This document shows, one piece after another, positions 42,305 to 51,660 of a stretch of 64,000 nt of DNA. The translations under genes and the position numbers were made by a program. Location: assembly GCF_001999905.1 (NCBI RefSeq), contig NZ_CP019640.1:3576001-3640000 (forward strand), in the 5' to 3' direction. This stretch comes from Planococcus lenghuensis. Its GTDB lineage: Bacteria > Bacillota > Bacilli > Bacillales_A > Planococcaceae. The first letter of the stretch is position 1. Each line of letters begins with the position of its first letter. The notes beneath the pieces were generated by a model that saw only the letters and a list, made by a program, of their open reading frames with translations, was not told where the DNA came from and made no database searches.

Positions 42305-42865
42305 ATGAATATCATGACCATGCTTACAGGATCCAGACGAAACGGCAATTCGGAATATCTGGCAGCGCGGGCACTTCAGAACATTGACCATCGAAATGTA
42401 TACTTGCTCGATCACCGGATGGAGCCGGTGGTCGATATGCGGCATGCAGAAGAAGGGTTTCCGGAAACCGGCGACGATTACGAAGCACTGCTTGAGGAAT
42501 TTCTCCGGCAGGATGTCATCGTATTCGCCGTGCCGCTGTATTGGTTCGGCATGCCGGGACAGTTGAAAATCTTCTTTGACCGCTGGACCCAGTACATGCG
42601 CGACAGCCGCTTCGATTTCAACGAGCGGATTCGCGGCAAAAAAGCGTATGTAATTATCACCGGTTCCAGTCCGGATCCGAAAATCGCTTCCCTGCCGCTG
42701 ATCCAGCAATTCAATTATTTGTTTGAATATGTCGGAATGGAGTTCGTCGATTACATTATCGCCAATGGGAATAAACCCGAAGAAGTGTTAAACGATCCTT
42801 TCGCGCTGGCGAAAATGGATTTATGGAACGAGCAGTTAAAAGCGGCTAAACGCGAGGATGCATGA
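42305..42865 (+). CDS. NAD(P)H-dependent FMN reductase / flavodoxin-like quinone reductase
   Basis: 186 residues, flavodoxin-like fold. FMN phosphate loop TGSRRNGNSEYLA at the N-terminus; PLYWFGMPGQLKIFFDRWTQY near residue 78 is the quinone reductase/WrbA-like motif. Likely reduces flavin or quinones with NAD(P)H in the cytoplasm. ATG behind GAGAGGGG. Single gene; a hairpin without a T-run follows the stop. Confidence 0.85.
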   Translation: MNIMTMLTGSRRNGNSEYLAARALQNIDHRNVYLLDHRMEPVVDMRHAEEGFPETGDDYEALLEEFLRQDVIVFAVPLYWFGMPGQLKIFFDRWTQYMRDSRFDFNERIRGKKAYVIITGSSPDPKIASLPLIQQFNYLFEYVGMEFVDYIIANGNKPEEVLNDPFALAKMDLWNEQLKAAKREDA

Positions 42866-42962
42866 AAAAGAGGGATGGCTGCCCGGCCGTCCCTCGAACT
42901 GTTTCCGGCTCCCACTATACTTGGCAGGCCGGATATCATGATTGTGGCAAAACCGGTTCAGA

Positions 42963-44015
42963 TCAGCTCCCGCTTAATTGCCTGGACTGCATATAACCTG
43001 TAAACAGGTGACGAATCAGGCCTGAGATCCCGAACAGCCAGGCGGCAATCGCCACATACACCATGACATGCGGAATTGCGGTCAGGAAGGGCACTTCCAA
43101 TGCCCGGGACAGCTGGAATGTACTCGTCGTGTACATGGCGAGCGGAAATGCCATCCCCCAAAACTGCGGTTCATACGAGAAAGGGTACCGGTGATACAGG
43201 TGCCGCCAAATCATGAGAAAGAGCAATAGCGGAATCCACCATGTGCCGGTGATCCAGAAAAAGAGCGTGAACCCTTTCAGGAAAGGTGTAATTTCAGTAA
43301 GCAACAACCAGTAATCCGCATGCAGAATGAGCGTAGAACCCGCCAATGTGGTGATCGCCACCGCACCCATATTGATCCAATAAGGCGGCGTGAGTGCGGC
43401 ATGCTGGAATTCGAGGAACGTGAACCGGTAAAAAATCAGCGTGATGATATTTAAATAAAGCATACAGCCAAGAAAATACATGCATAGCGTAAAGAACAGC
43501 ATGATTATTCGGCCTTCTGCCACATGTGGCGACAGCAATGTACCCAGAATGGATACAGATTGCGTACCGACCGCCGCAATCAGCCAGGCACCATTGATTC
43601 CTTCGGCCATCGTCGGTTTATCCCGGCGTACGGTTACAGCAAAGAAAAACGTGTACATAACAATCAGCCACAGGATGATTGCCAGCAGCCATAAGTAAAA
43701 CGCGATCGCATACTCGCCGGCCACCACGACGAGCTGACTGCCAAAGACGGACGTGCCTGCAACAAGCGTGAAAAAACCCGGTCCCCGCGCATGACTCGTC
43801 GCATCATCAGCAAGGAGCGGGAAATAGCGCATCAGCCGAGTCAGCGTGAGCAGCCATAAGGCGATATAAAAAATTACATTACAATAGAACAGGAGATCTG
43901 CAATTACCGTCATGCCGAGGAGGAAACTGCCAATCGACAGAGCCCCTGTCGCCATTACGAGTGCAAAATAGCCCGGAAACAGCGTTTTTGCTCCCTGCTT
44001 AAAAAAAGAAACCAT
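42963..44015 (-). CDS. TDT-family transporter (tellurite-resistance/C4-dicarboxylate, SLAC1-like)
   Basis: 350 residues with about ten predicted helices; the N-terminus KTLFPGYFALVMATGALSIG is the family's characteristic first helix. Members move malate, sulfite or other anions. The correct start is ATG 44015 behind GGGAGT; the frame extends further left but that part is antisense to the VOC gene and not coding. Monocistronic. Substrate cannot be fixed from sequence alone. Confidence 0.85.
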   Translation of the reverse strand: MVSFFKQGAKTLFPGYFALVMATGALSIGSFLLGMTVIADLLFYCNVIFYIALWLLTLTRLMRYFPLLADDATSHARGPGFFTLVAGTSVFGSQLVVVAGEYAIAFYLWLLAIILWLIVMYTFFFAVTVRRDKPTMAEGINGAWLIAAVGTQSVSILGTLLSPHVAEGRIIMLFFTLCMYFLGCMLYLNIITLIFYRFTFLEFQHAALTPPYWINMGAVAITTLAGSTLILHADYWLLLTEITPFLKGFTLFFWITGTWWIPLLLFLMIWRHLYHRYPFSYEPQFWGMAFPLAMYTTSTFQLSRALEVPFLTAIPHVMVYVAIAAWLFGISGLIRHLFTGYMQSRQLSGS

Positions 44016-44171
44016 ACTAGCTCGACTCCCTGGTAAATCATTTTCCTCTATTTTACCATCCGTCACATTTTTTGTATCATGGCATTTGCCGGCATGCTGA
44101 AAAGTTATCACCTTTATCCCGCAGAATCCCGTATGATGGAACGGTAACCAAAAGATAAGGAGAGATGCCAA

Positions 44172-44549
44172 ATGGAAACAACTGCAATCCGCGGAATCGG
44201 CCAAGTCAGTGTGCCGGTCCATAATATCGAAAAGGCTGTCGCGTTCTACCGGGACGTACTGGATCTGCCTCTCTTGTACCAAGCAGAAAAGCTGGCATTT
44301 TTTGAAATCGCCGGCACCCGCCTGCTGCTGAACATTCCAGAAGATGTCCGGTTTTCCGGAGCAGGCTCCGTGCTGTATTTCGATGTTGCGGATATTCAGG
44401 AAGCGTACCAGGCCTTGCTTGATAAAGGCGTCGCATTCATTGACGAACCGCATGTCGTCGGCAAACTGGGCAATACGGAATCCTGGATGGCTTTCTTCGA
44501 AGATCCGGAGAAAAACATCCATGCGATTATGAGTGAAAAAGAAGCTTAA
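44172..44549 (+). CDS. VOC/glyoxalase-family protein
   Basis: 125 residues, two beta-alpha-beta-beta-beta units: GQVSVPVHNIEKAVAFYRDVLDLP and YFDVADIQEAYQALLDKG, ending in AFFEDPEKNIHAIMSE. Metal-ligand positions (His near the start of the first unit is replaced by Gln) are not all the classic ones, so glyoxalase I activity is uncertain. AAGGAGAG precedes the ATG. Own terminator; a repeat array follows it. Confidence 0.85.
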   Translation: METTAIRGIGQVSVPVHNIEKAVAFYRDVLDLPLLYQAEKLAFFEIAGTRLLLNIPEDVRFSGAGSVLYFDVADIQEAYQALLDKGVAFIDEPHVVGKLGNTESWMAFFEDPEKNIHAIMSEKEA

Positions 44550-44552
44550 CTG

Positions 44553-44591
44553 AAAAAGGGATATCCGCAGCGGCTGCGGATATCCCTTTTT
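44553..44591 (+). terminator. Terminator of the VOC gene
   Basis: Long perfect inverted repeat AAAAAGGGATATCCGCAG with its complement and T-run. Confidence 0.85.
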
Positions 44592-44718
44592 GTTCAGCTT
44601 TGCTTATTTTCCCATGTGAGAGCAGCCGATCGATTTGACTCGCTACTTTACCATTGAAACTAGGAAGTAGTCCTGTTATCGCAGAGATGGCAGGCTTTGC
44701 TTGCAGGCCCTGCATCCA

Positions 44719-45019
44719 TTACTTGCGAATGCCATGCCGTTACTTGCGAATCCAGCTGTGATACTTGCGAAATGAAGCTCTTTACTTGTGAACACGAACT
44801 GCACTACTCGAAATCGGCGGTTACTTGCGAATGCCATGCCGTTACTTGCGAATCCAGCCATGTTACTTGCGAAATGAAGCTCTTTACTTGCGAAACAAGG
44901 CCAATTACTTGTGAACACGCATTGCAGGGCCTACAGATCATAATTACTTGCGAATGCTATACCGTTACTTGCAAGTCCAGCTGCAATACTTGCGAAAAAG
45001 AACCCGATACTTGCAAACT
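44719..45019. repeat. 21-bp phased TTACTTGCGAA repeat array (locus 2)
   Basis: Fourteen recognisable copies of the core ACTTGCGAA (variants ACTTGTGAA, ACTTGCAA and a shortened ACTCGAA) begin at 44721, 44742, 44763, 44784, 44806, 44823, 44844, 44865, 44886, 44907, 44946, 44967, 44988 and 45009: nearly always exactly 21 bases apart. The spacer bases also repeat as a three-unit block (ATGCCATGCCG, then a TCCAGC-type unit, then AATGAAGCTCT) at about 44721, 44823 and 44946, giving a higher-order repeat of about 102-123 bp. The array lies between two convergent genes after the VOC terminator. Both strands stay open as heptapeptide repeats, but with no ribosome site. Function unknown. Confidence 0.9.
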
Positions 45020-45087
45020 CGGTTTGGCTCCCTGTCCTTCACTAATTAAAAAACCCGAGAGCTCAAGGCCCCCGAGTTTCACATTCT

Positions 45088-46161
45088 TTATTTTACTTCG
45101 ACAACCCAGCCGAATGGATCTTCCAGCTTGCCGGTTTGGATGCCAGTGACGGTGTCATATAATCGCTGAGACAGTTCGCCGATCTCATGGTTATTGATGA
45201 CCATTTTCCGGCCCATCCAGTTCAGCTCGCCCACTGGCGAAATAACAGCCGCTGTCCCCGTTCCGAAAATTTCTTCCACTTTGCCTTCTTCGTACAGCCG
45301 GTGCAGCTCGTCAATCGCCACGCGCCGCTCGGTGACGGGGATGTCCCAAGAACGCAGCAGCTCAATGATGGACATGCGCGTCACACCTTTCAGGATGCTG
45401 CCGTTCAGTTCAGGCGTTACAACTTCTCCATCAATTTTGAAGAAGATGTTCATGCTGCCGACTTCTTCGATGTATTTTTTCTCAATTCCATCCAGCCACA
45501 GGACGTCAGCGTTCCCTTTCTTTTTCGCGCTTGCCTGCGCCTGATAGCCCGCGGAATAGTTCCCGGCTGTTTTCGCCATCCCTGTTCCGCCTTTGACCGC
45601 ACGGGTAAACTGGTCCTCCACGTGGATGATCACAGGCTTCAGTCCACCGGCAAAATAAGAGCCGACCGGCGACAGGATCACCATGAACTTATATTTTCGG
45701 GAAGGGCCGACAGCCAGGTTCGGTTCGGTTGAGATGATGAATGGCCGTATGTACAAGGACGTTCCGGGAGTGGATGGCACCCAGTCCTGCTCCAGGCTGA
45801 CCAATTGCTGCAGATACGCCATTACTTCTTCTTCATCAATCGGCGGAATGCTCAGCCGGTCGCTTGATAAGTTCAGGCGCTGCAAGTTTTTATCCGGCCG
45901 GAACAACAGGATGCGGTCATCCGCTGTACGGTACGCTTTCAGTCCTTCAAATACAGATTGGCCGTAATGGAAAACCATCGCAGCCGGGTCCAATTCAAGC
46001 GGTCCGTACGGCACAATCTGCGGATTGTGCCAGCCTTGCCCTTCCTCGTAATCCATGACAAACATATGGTCTGTGAAAGTTGTCCCGAATGGAACTTGAT
46101 CCGAAGCCGGTTTCGCTTTCTGGTTCTCGCTTTTTGTAAGTTGCAATGTATTTTCACTCAT
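45088..46161 (-). CDS. ilvE: Branched-chain amino acid aminotransferase
   Basis: 357 residues, fold-type IV PLP enzyme catalysing the last step of Leu/Ile/Val synthesis. FHYGQSVFEGLKAYR, LYIRPFIISTEP, the PLP-lysine region GTGMAKTAGNYSAGYQAQ and the phosphate-binding FGTGTAAVISPVGEL are all typical (BCAT type II). The start is ATG 46161 behind AGAAGGAG. The gene ends next to the phased repeat array. No T-box was recognised upstream. Confidence 0.95.
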   Translation of the reverse strand: MSENTLQLTKSENQKAKPASDQVPFGTTFTDHMFVMDYEEGQGWHNPQIVPYGPLELDPAAMVFHYGQSVFEGLKAYRTADDRILLFRPDKNLQRLNLSSDRLSIPPIDEEEVMAYLQQLVSLEQDWVPSTPGTSLYIRPFIISTEPNLAVGPSRKYKFMVILSPVGSYFAGGLKPVIIHVEDQFTRAVKGGTGMAKTAGNYSAGYQAQASAKKKGNADVLWLDGIEKKYIEEVGSMNIFFKIDGEVVTPELNGSILKGVTRMSIIELLRSWDIPVTERRVAIDELHRLYEEGKVEEIFGTGTAAVISPVGELNWMGRKMVINNHEIGELSQRLYDTVTGIQTGKLEDPFGWVVEVK

Positions 46162-46250
46162 GGCCAGGACTCCTTCTGTGGTTGATTTGAATAGCTTCCA
46201 ACTGATTCTACAAGAGTACACAGAATTTTTAAAGCTTTCTGGCTGAAAAA

Positions 46251-46865
46251 CTACCGTAAGACCTCAATAAAATGCGTAATGATTCTTGCGGTCAGTCCCC
46301 AGATCACTTTATCTTCATAGAGATAGAAATATTCATCCATTTCCCTTGTCCGCCAGTCGTAATTCTCACCGCCCGCGATAAGATCGAACGGAAAGTCCGC
46401 TTCGGGCCGGGCCTGGAAATGAATGCGGTAAACTTTTGGATCCGTCTCCAGAAAAAAGCGGAGCGGGACAGTGAATACGTGATCCACTTCAGCGGGATTC
46501 AGCCGGAAGTCGACAGACGGCTGGACTTCACCGGCAAAGGTGTAAACGATCATGCCAAATGGCGATACAAGATAATCAAGCGGGAAGACATCGCTGATTT
46601 CCTTTGGAGAGATGCCCAGTTCCTCCTGCGTCTCCCGCAAAGCGGTATGCCGCGCATTTTCGTCCGTCCGGTCGATGCGTCCGCCCGGGAAACAGATTTC
46701 ACCTGGCTGCCGCCGAAGGTCATATGATCGCACTTCGAATAACACATGCGTCTCCCCGTCTTTTCTGATCAGCGGCAGAAGCACGGCATACTTGGAAAAG
46801 TTTTCGTTTCCAAGAACGTCCGGTGTATGATTTTTGATTTTATCCATAATTTGTTGCGGATTCAT
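46251..46865 (-). CDS. Nudix hydrolase, CoA pyrophosphatase type
   Basis: 204 residues. VRSYDLRRQPGEICFPGGRID followed by TALRETQEELGI forms the combined UPF0035/CoA-pyrophosphatase and Nudix box motif (Glu ligands in RETQEELG). Hydrolyses CoA or its derivatives to phosphopantetheine and 3',5'-ADP. ATG 46865 follows AGGTGATGGG. Lies after the efflux gene on the same strand with an 80-base gap. Confidence 0.88.
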   Translation of the reverse strand: MNPQQIMDKIKNHTPDVLGNENFSKYAVLLPLIRKDGETHVLFEVRSYDLRRQPGEICFPGGRIDRTDENARHTALRETQEELGISPKEISDVFPLDYLVSPFGMIVYTFAGEVQPSVDFRLNPAEVDHVFTVPLRFFLETDPKVYRIHFQARPEADFPFDLIAGGENYDWRTREMDEYFYLYEDKVIWGLTARIITHFIEVLR

Positions 46866-46944
46866 CCCATCACCTGCTGTTCGATTTTGAATGAAACAAA
46901 AGACTTGACTGCTGCATCCTGCCAAGTCCTGTCCTTATCTATGG

Positions 46945-48180
46945 TTAATTCCTTTTCAGTTCCGTGTTCAAACGTTCCGTTTCTGCAGTGGCAGCCGGTC
47001 TTTTCACGAAAATATAATATGATAAGAGCGCAGCGAAGCACATCGTAAAGATAATGACTCCCATCGGAACGCCCGTCCCTTCACCTGCAATGCCGACGAG
47101 CGGTGCAGCGATGGCCCCCAGAAAGAACGGCAGCAGCCCGAGGAGCGCAGAAGCACTGCCCGCTGCACGGCTCTGTGACTCCATGGCAAGCGAAAATGCA
47201 GCTGTTGCGACCGTGCCGATTGATGTGAGGAAAAAGAAGATCGGCACCACAACCGCCCATAGCGGCCCATGGAATAACAGCACGGCCAGAAGCACAGTGC
47301 TGGCAGTCATAGCCGTATAGAGAGCAATCTCCAGGAACTGCTTTTCAGAAATGCGATGGGCCATTCCGCCAACCACATAACTGCCTGCCATAAGGCCGAT
47401 GCCGTTGATGCCGAACAGGATGCTGAATGCCTGAGGAGATACGCCGTAAATTCCCTGATACACGAACGGTGTGCCTGCCACGTAAGCAAAGACGCCGCCG
47501 ATCAGCAATCCTTGGGACAAGGCATAGCCGGTGAATTTTTTGTCCTGCATGATCGTGGAGAAACTGCCGATGGTCGCCCGCAGATTACTCGGCACCCGCT
47601 TGTCCTCCGGCAGGCTTTCAGGCAGCCGGAAAATCGTAATCAGGAGTAGGATAACACCGAGAACGGATAACGTGCCGAAAATCGCCTGCCAGTCGGCAAA
47701 CAGCAGAATGCCGCCGCCTATGGACGGCGCAAGGAGCGGAACGAGGTTATTGACCAGCATCAGCAAGGCGAAAAGCCGTGTCAGTTCCGCCCCGCTGCTC
47801 ACGTCCCGGACGATCGCTCGGGAAATGACCAAACCGGCTGCTGCCGCAAACCCCTGGGCGAACCGCAATGCGATGAAGACAGCAATATTAGGTGCGAATA
47901 TGCAGGCAACCGACGCACCAGCATACACAGCGAGCGCTGCAATAAGCGGTTTTCGTCTGCCATGCGCATCACTGAGTGCACCAGCCACGAGCTGACCGAT
48001 TGCCAGTCCGAGCAGGCACGCTGTCAGGCTGAGCTGGATACCCGAAGCATTCGCATTGAATACACCGGCAAGGCTCGGAAATGCCGGCAGATACATATCG
48101 ATGGTGAAAGGGATCAGTGCTGTCAATGTGCCGAGCAGCAGCACGAACCGAACCCGTTTAGAACCTGTAAGATTTTCCAC
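46945..48180 (-). CDS. Bcr/CflA-type multidrug MFS efflux transporter
   Basis: 411 residues, 12 predicted helices. The N-terminus LGTLTALIPFTIDMYLPAFPSL is the DHA1 Bcr/CflA hallmark, with GALSDAHGRRKPLIAALAVY (motif A) and RFAQGFAAAAGLVISRAIVRD (motif B). GTG start at 48180. A strong hairpin (48207-48244) lies in the leader. Expected proton-driven export of drugs or metabolites across the cytoplasmic membrane. Confidence 0.9.
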   Translation of the reverse strand: MENLTGSKRVRFVLLLGTLTALIPFTIDMYLPAFPSLAGVFNANASGIQLSLTACLLGLAIGQLVAGALSDAHGRRKPLIAALAVYAGASVACIFAPNIAVFIALRFAQGFAAAAGLVISRAIVRDVSSGAELTRLFALLMLVNNLVPLLAPSIGGGILLFADWQAIFGTLSVLGVILLLITIFRLPESLPEDKRVPSNLRATIGSFSTIMQDKKFTGYALSQGLLIGGVFAYVAGTPFVYQGIYGVSPQAFSILFGINGIGLMAGSYVVGGMAHRISEKQFLEIALYTAMTASTVLLAVLLFHGPLWAVVVPIFFFLTSIGTVATAAFSLAMESQSRAAGSASALLGLLPFFLGAIAAPLVGIAGEGTGVPMGVIIFTMCFAALLSYYIFVKRPAATAETERLNTELKRN

Positions 48181-48206
48181 TTGAACTGCAGCCTCTCTTT
48201 CATAGC

Positions 48207-48244
48207 AAACAGCCCGCCGCTGAACTCCCGGCGCCAGGCTGTTT
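48207..48244 (-). promoter_or_regulatory. Leader hairpin of the Bcr/CflA gene
   Basis: AAACAGCC / GGCTGTTT outer stem with an inner CGCCG / CGGCG stem, ending about 30 bases before the start codon and followed by TTTG. It may be an attenuator or an mRNA 5'-end element. Confidence 0.4.
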
Positions 48245-48324
48245 GAGCAGTAACCTGGTTATGTTCTGATACTTTTCAGATTAGCACATATGGGCTTCAG
48301 TTTCCCTTTGTTTCGCTTGCAGGC

Positions 48325-48889
48325 TCATTTCGTCGCTTCATAAACGCGGAGCGGAGGCACATTTCTGTAAAAAATCTTATCCTCCACAGTGGAGAAGTAC
48401 CGCTCCAAATGCTCTTTCAGGTACTCGTCTTTCTGAAAAAACGTCTGGTACAGCAGGAACTTTCCGCCCGGCCGGATGATTTCACACGTCTTTTTCACGA
48501 TGTTCCTTCTCAATATATTCACTCATCAATGAGAAAGGAATCCCTGAAATCACATAATCCACACTACTGTGGCCGTGCTGGTCGATCAGGTCGGCAACAT
48601 TCTCTGCGCTGTCACGGTGGATTTTCAGCCGATCGGAATCAGTATTTTCCTGCAGATAACGGGCAAAGTTTTTATTACGCTCAATGGCGGTCAGCTCCGA
48701 GTCGGCTGTCATATGCTCAAGCAAATAATGCGTAAACACACCTGTAGCAGGCCCGTACTCCACGACGACGGCCTTTTTGCTGAAATCCATCTTGCCGCAG
48801 ATCTCTTTCACGCCAGCCTGGGATGTCGGTGTAATTGAGGCGATGCTGCGGTCTTTCATCAGGTTTTTCATATATTCAGTTGTACTCAT
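48325..48889 (-). pseudogene. Frameshifted SAM methyltransferase (phospholipid/rRNA-adenine-type)
   Basis: The first frame (ATG 48889) encodes MSTTEYMKNLMKD through VVVEYGPATGVFTHYLLEHM (SAM site) and DYVISGIPFSLMSEYIEKE, then hits a stop as HREKDV. The second frame continues directly with IVKKTCEIIRPGGKFLLYQ and RNVPPLRVYEATK, as expected for the family's C-terminus. The frames change around 48500 within GAGAAGGAAC; a single-base insertion or two-base loss explains it. Either a recent pseudogene or a sequencing error. Resembles membrane-lipid N-methyltransferases with rRNA-dimethylase-like folds. Confidence 0.8.
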
Positions 48890-49123
48890 ATCCACTCCTC
48901 CTGTCGTCCTGCATATAGGTTTACTGATTCCTTAAACAGTTGTTCTTGCCTGGCATATGAGTACTCTAAGTAAAACAAGAAAGTCCAAAAGTTTCAATTT
49001 AATTTCTGAAAAGTTAGATATTTATGTTTCTGCTGGTCAAACAGAACTGTTGATAACAAACGTATTCCCGTATTATATTAAACGGGATACAATCCGCAGC
49101 TAGCGGCAAAAGGAGCGTCCAGT

Positions 49124-49324
49124 ATGACAGTTAAATCCACGATGTCACCTGACACAATCGTCGCAGTTTGGCCGGCGACGAAATCCGTGTTCGAACAGCA
49201 TAATATCGCACTCGTTACAGAACCTCTTACTACCATCAGCTCTTCCGCAGAGCTCGATAATCTGATAGATGAGCTGAATAAAGCGGCAATGAATCCTGAA
49301 GCTGCCTGCTCACCAGGTGGCTGA
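49124..49324 (+). CDS. Small DUF1858/DUF542-like protein without cysteines in the core
   Basis: 66 residues: TMSPDTIVAVWPATKSVFEQHNI and DNLIDELNKAA follow the helical pattern of DUF1858/ScdA N-terminal domains, which normally carry a redox or iron-binding CCxG/CxxC. Here the only Cys is near the C-terminal end (EAACSPGG), so the usual redox site is missing. AAAGGAG precedes the ATG; two hairpins follow, one with a T-run. Role unknown. Confidence 0.6.
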   Translation: MTVKSTMSPDTIVAVWPATKSVFEQHNIALVTEPLTTISSSAELDNLIDELNKAAMNPEAACSPGG

Positions 49325-49337
49325 AGTATCTGACAAA

Positions 49338-49391
49338 CGAAGCAGGTTGCTTCGAAACCCTCCCTTCCGTGCTCGGCATGGAAGGGATTTT
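49338..49391 (+). terminator. Tandem hairpins ending the small DUF1858-like gene
   Basis: CGAAGCA / TGCTTCG (49338-49354) followed by CCCTTCC / GGAAGGG (49362-49386) and ATTTTTG. Confidence 0.65.
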
Positions 49392-49482
49392 TGTTGGATA
49401 AAAAACTGTATTGCTGTACCCGCTTCTAAGCGGTGCGTTATCATCCGAATTACATTAATTTCTTTTGCAAGGAGTATTTCTT

Positions 49483-50130
49483 ATGGCTGATTTAACACAA
49501 CAGCTTTCTCATGTTTATTGGATCGGGGGTTCTCCGTGCGCAGGCAAAACATCTGTCGCCCGCCTGCTGGAAGAGGAGTGCAGCTTCACCTATTATAAAG
49601 CGGACGATAAGTATGATGAGCATGCGCTTCAAAGCAATACAGAACTGCATCCGAATATGAGCCGGATTAAACACCTGACGTGGGGCCAATACTGGTCCAA
49701 GCAGTTCTGCACAATGCCGATTTCCAGGCAAGTCCAGGAATCCATTGATATTTTCGAGGAGCAATTTTCCATGGTAGTGGAGGATCTTCTAAAATTACCG
49801 GATTCTTCCCCCATCCTAGTGGAAGGTTCCGTTGTACTGCCGCATAAAGTGGCCCCGCTGCTGGCTGACTCCAGCCAAGCTGTCTGGCTGTTCCCCACTC
49901 CGGAATTCCAGTTCCATTACTATTCCAAGCGGGAATGGATTCACCACATTCTAAGGCAGACAGAAAATCCGGAACAGGCTTTTACAGGCTGGATGAACAA
50001 AGAGATCGGCTTTGCGCAGCAGATCCGGCAGCACACAGATTCATACGGCTTTACATCCATCAATGTGGATGGCAGCCAGTCTATCCGGCAGAACGCAGAC
50101 TCTATTAAAGCGCTTTTCAATTTAATATGA
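49483..50130 (+). CDS. P-loop NTPase, putative kinase
   Basis: 215 residues from ATG 49483 behind AAGGAG. Walker A-like GGSPCAGKTSVARLL near residue 14, then a probable Asp-Lys/Asp region (YKADDKYDEHA) and PILVEGSVVLPHKVAPLL, an arrangement like small-molecule (nucleoside/shikimate-type) kinases. The substrate is not recognisable. Monocistronic. Confidence 0.7.
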   Translation: MADLTQQLSHVYWIGGSPCAGKTSVARLLEEECSFTYYKADDKYDEHALQSNTELHPNMSRIKHLTWGQYWSKQFCTMPISRQVQESIDIFEEQFSMVVEDLLKLPDSSPILVEGSVVLPHKVAPLLADSSQAVWLFPTPEFQFHYYSKREWIHHILRQTENPEQAFTGWMNKEIGFAQQIRQHTDSYGFTSINVDGSQSIRQNADSIKALFNLI

Positions 50131-50210
50131 AGAATTTCCGGCGCAGGAATGCGTCGGTTCTTTATGTCTTTTCACTTATTTTTCCGTTGAACTTCTTAAA
50201 AACCGGAAAA

Positions 50211-50224
50211 TGAAACCGTTACCA
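50211..50224 (+). promoter_or_regulatory. cre-like site upstream of the xylanase gene (distal)
   Basis: TGAAACCGTTACCA matches the cre consensus at 13 of 14 positions, about 70 bases ahead of the TATACT -10 (50292-50297). Confidence 0.5.
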
Positions 50225-50325
50225 TTTTACTGTTTTTGTAAAATTACCAACATTCTTTGTTTATTCACTAGATAAACTAACCTGATTTTGCTATACTCAT
50301 CTTAGGTTGAACAGAGCGTACATAA

Positions 50326-51555
<1,230 letters not shown>

Positions 51556-51600
51556 ACTTTAGTTTTCCTTGGCTTGTCCCCCTTCAAGCCAAATAAAACA

Positions 51601-51628
51601 GGCGGCACCGAGTACCCCCGGTGCCGCC
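51601..51628. terminator. Bidirectional terminator between the xylanase and alcohol dehydrogenase genes
   Basis: GGCGGCACCG / CGGTGCCGCC with 8-base loop, flanked by AAAACA and TTTAATATTT. Confidence 0.75.
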
Positions 51629-51660
51629 TTTAATATTTCATCGCAATTATCCCTCTGCCT

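Noticed and set aside
44016-44522. N-terminal extension of the TDT transporter frame
   Set aside because: Antisense to the VOC gene, no ribosome site; ATG 44015 gives the normal family start.
44719-45019. CRISPR array
   Set aside because: Unit of 21 bp with a short core, spacers that themselves repeat, variable core and no cas genes.
45020-45087. Terminator for ilvE formed by the repeated CTCGGG elements
   Set aside because: The two CTCGGG copies are direct and not inverted on the relevant strand, so no good stem forms, although a T-run is present.
44697-45149. Open frame with TCE-type heptapeptide repeats (and FAS-type repeats on the other strand)
   Set aside because: Produced by the 21-bp DNA repeat on both strands at once; no ribosome site, and the motif at 3182-3258 sits in a different context. 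Treated as a DNA repeat.
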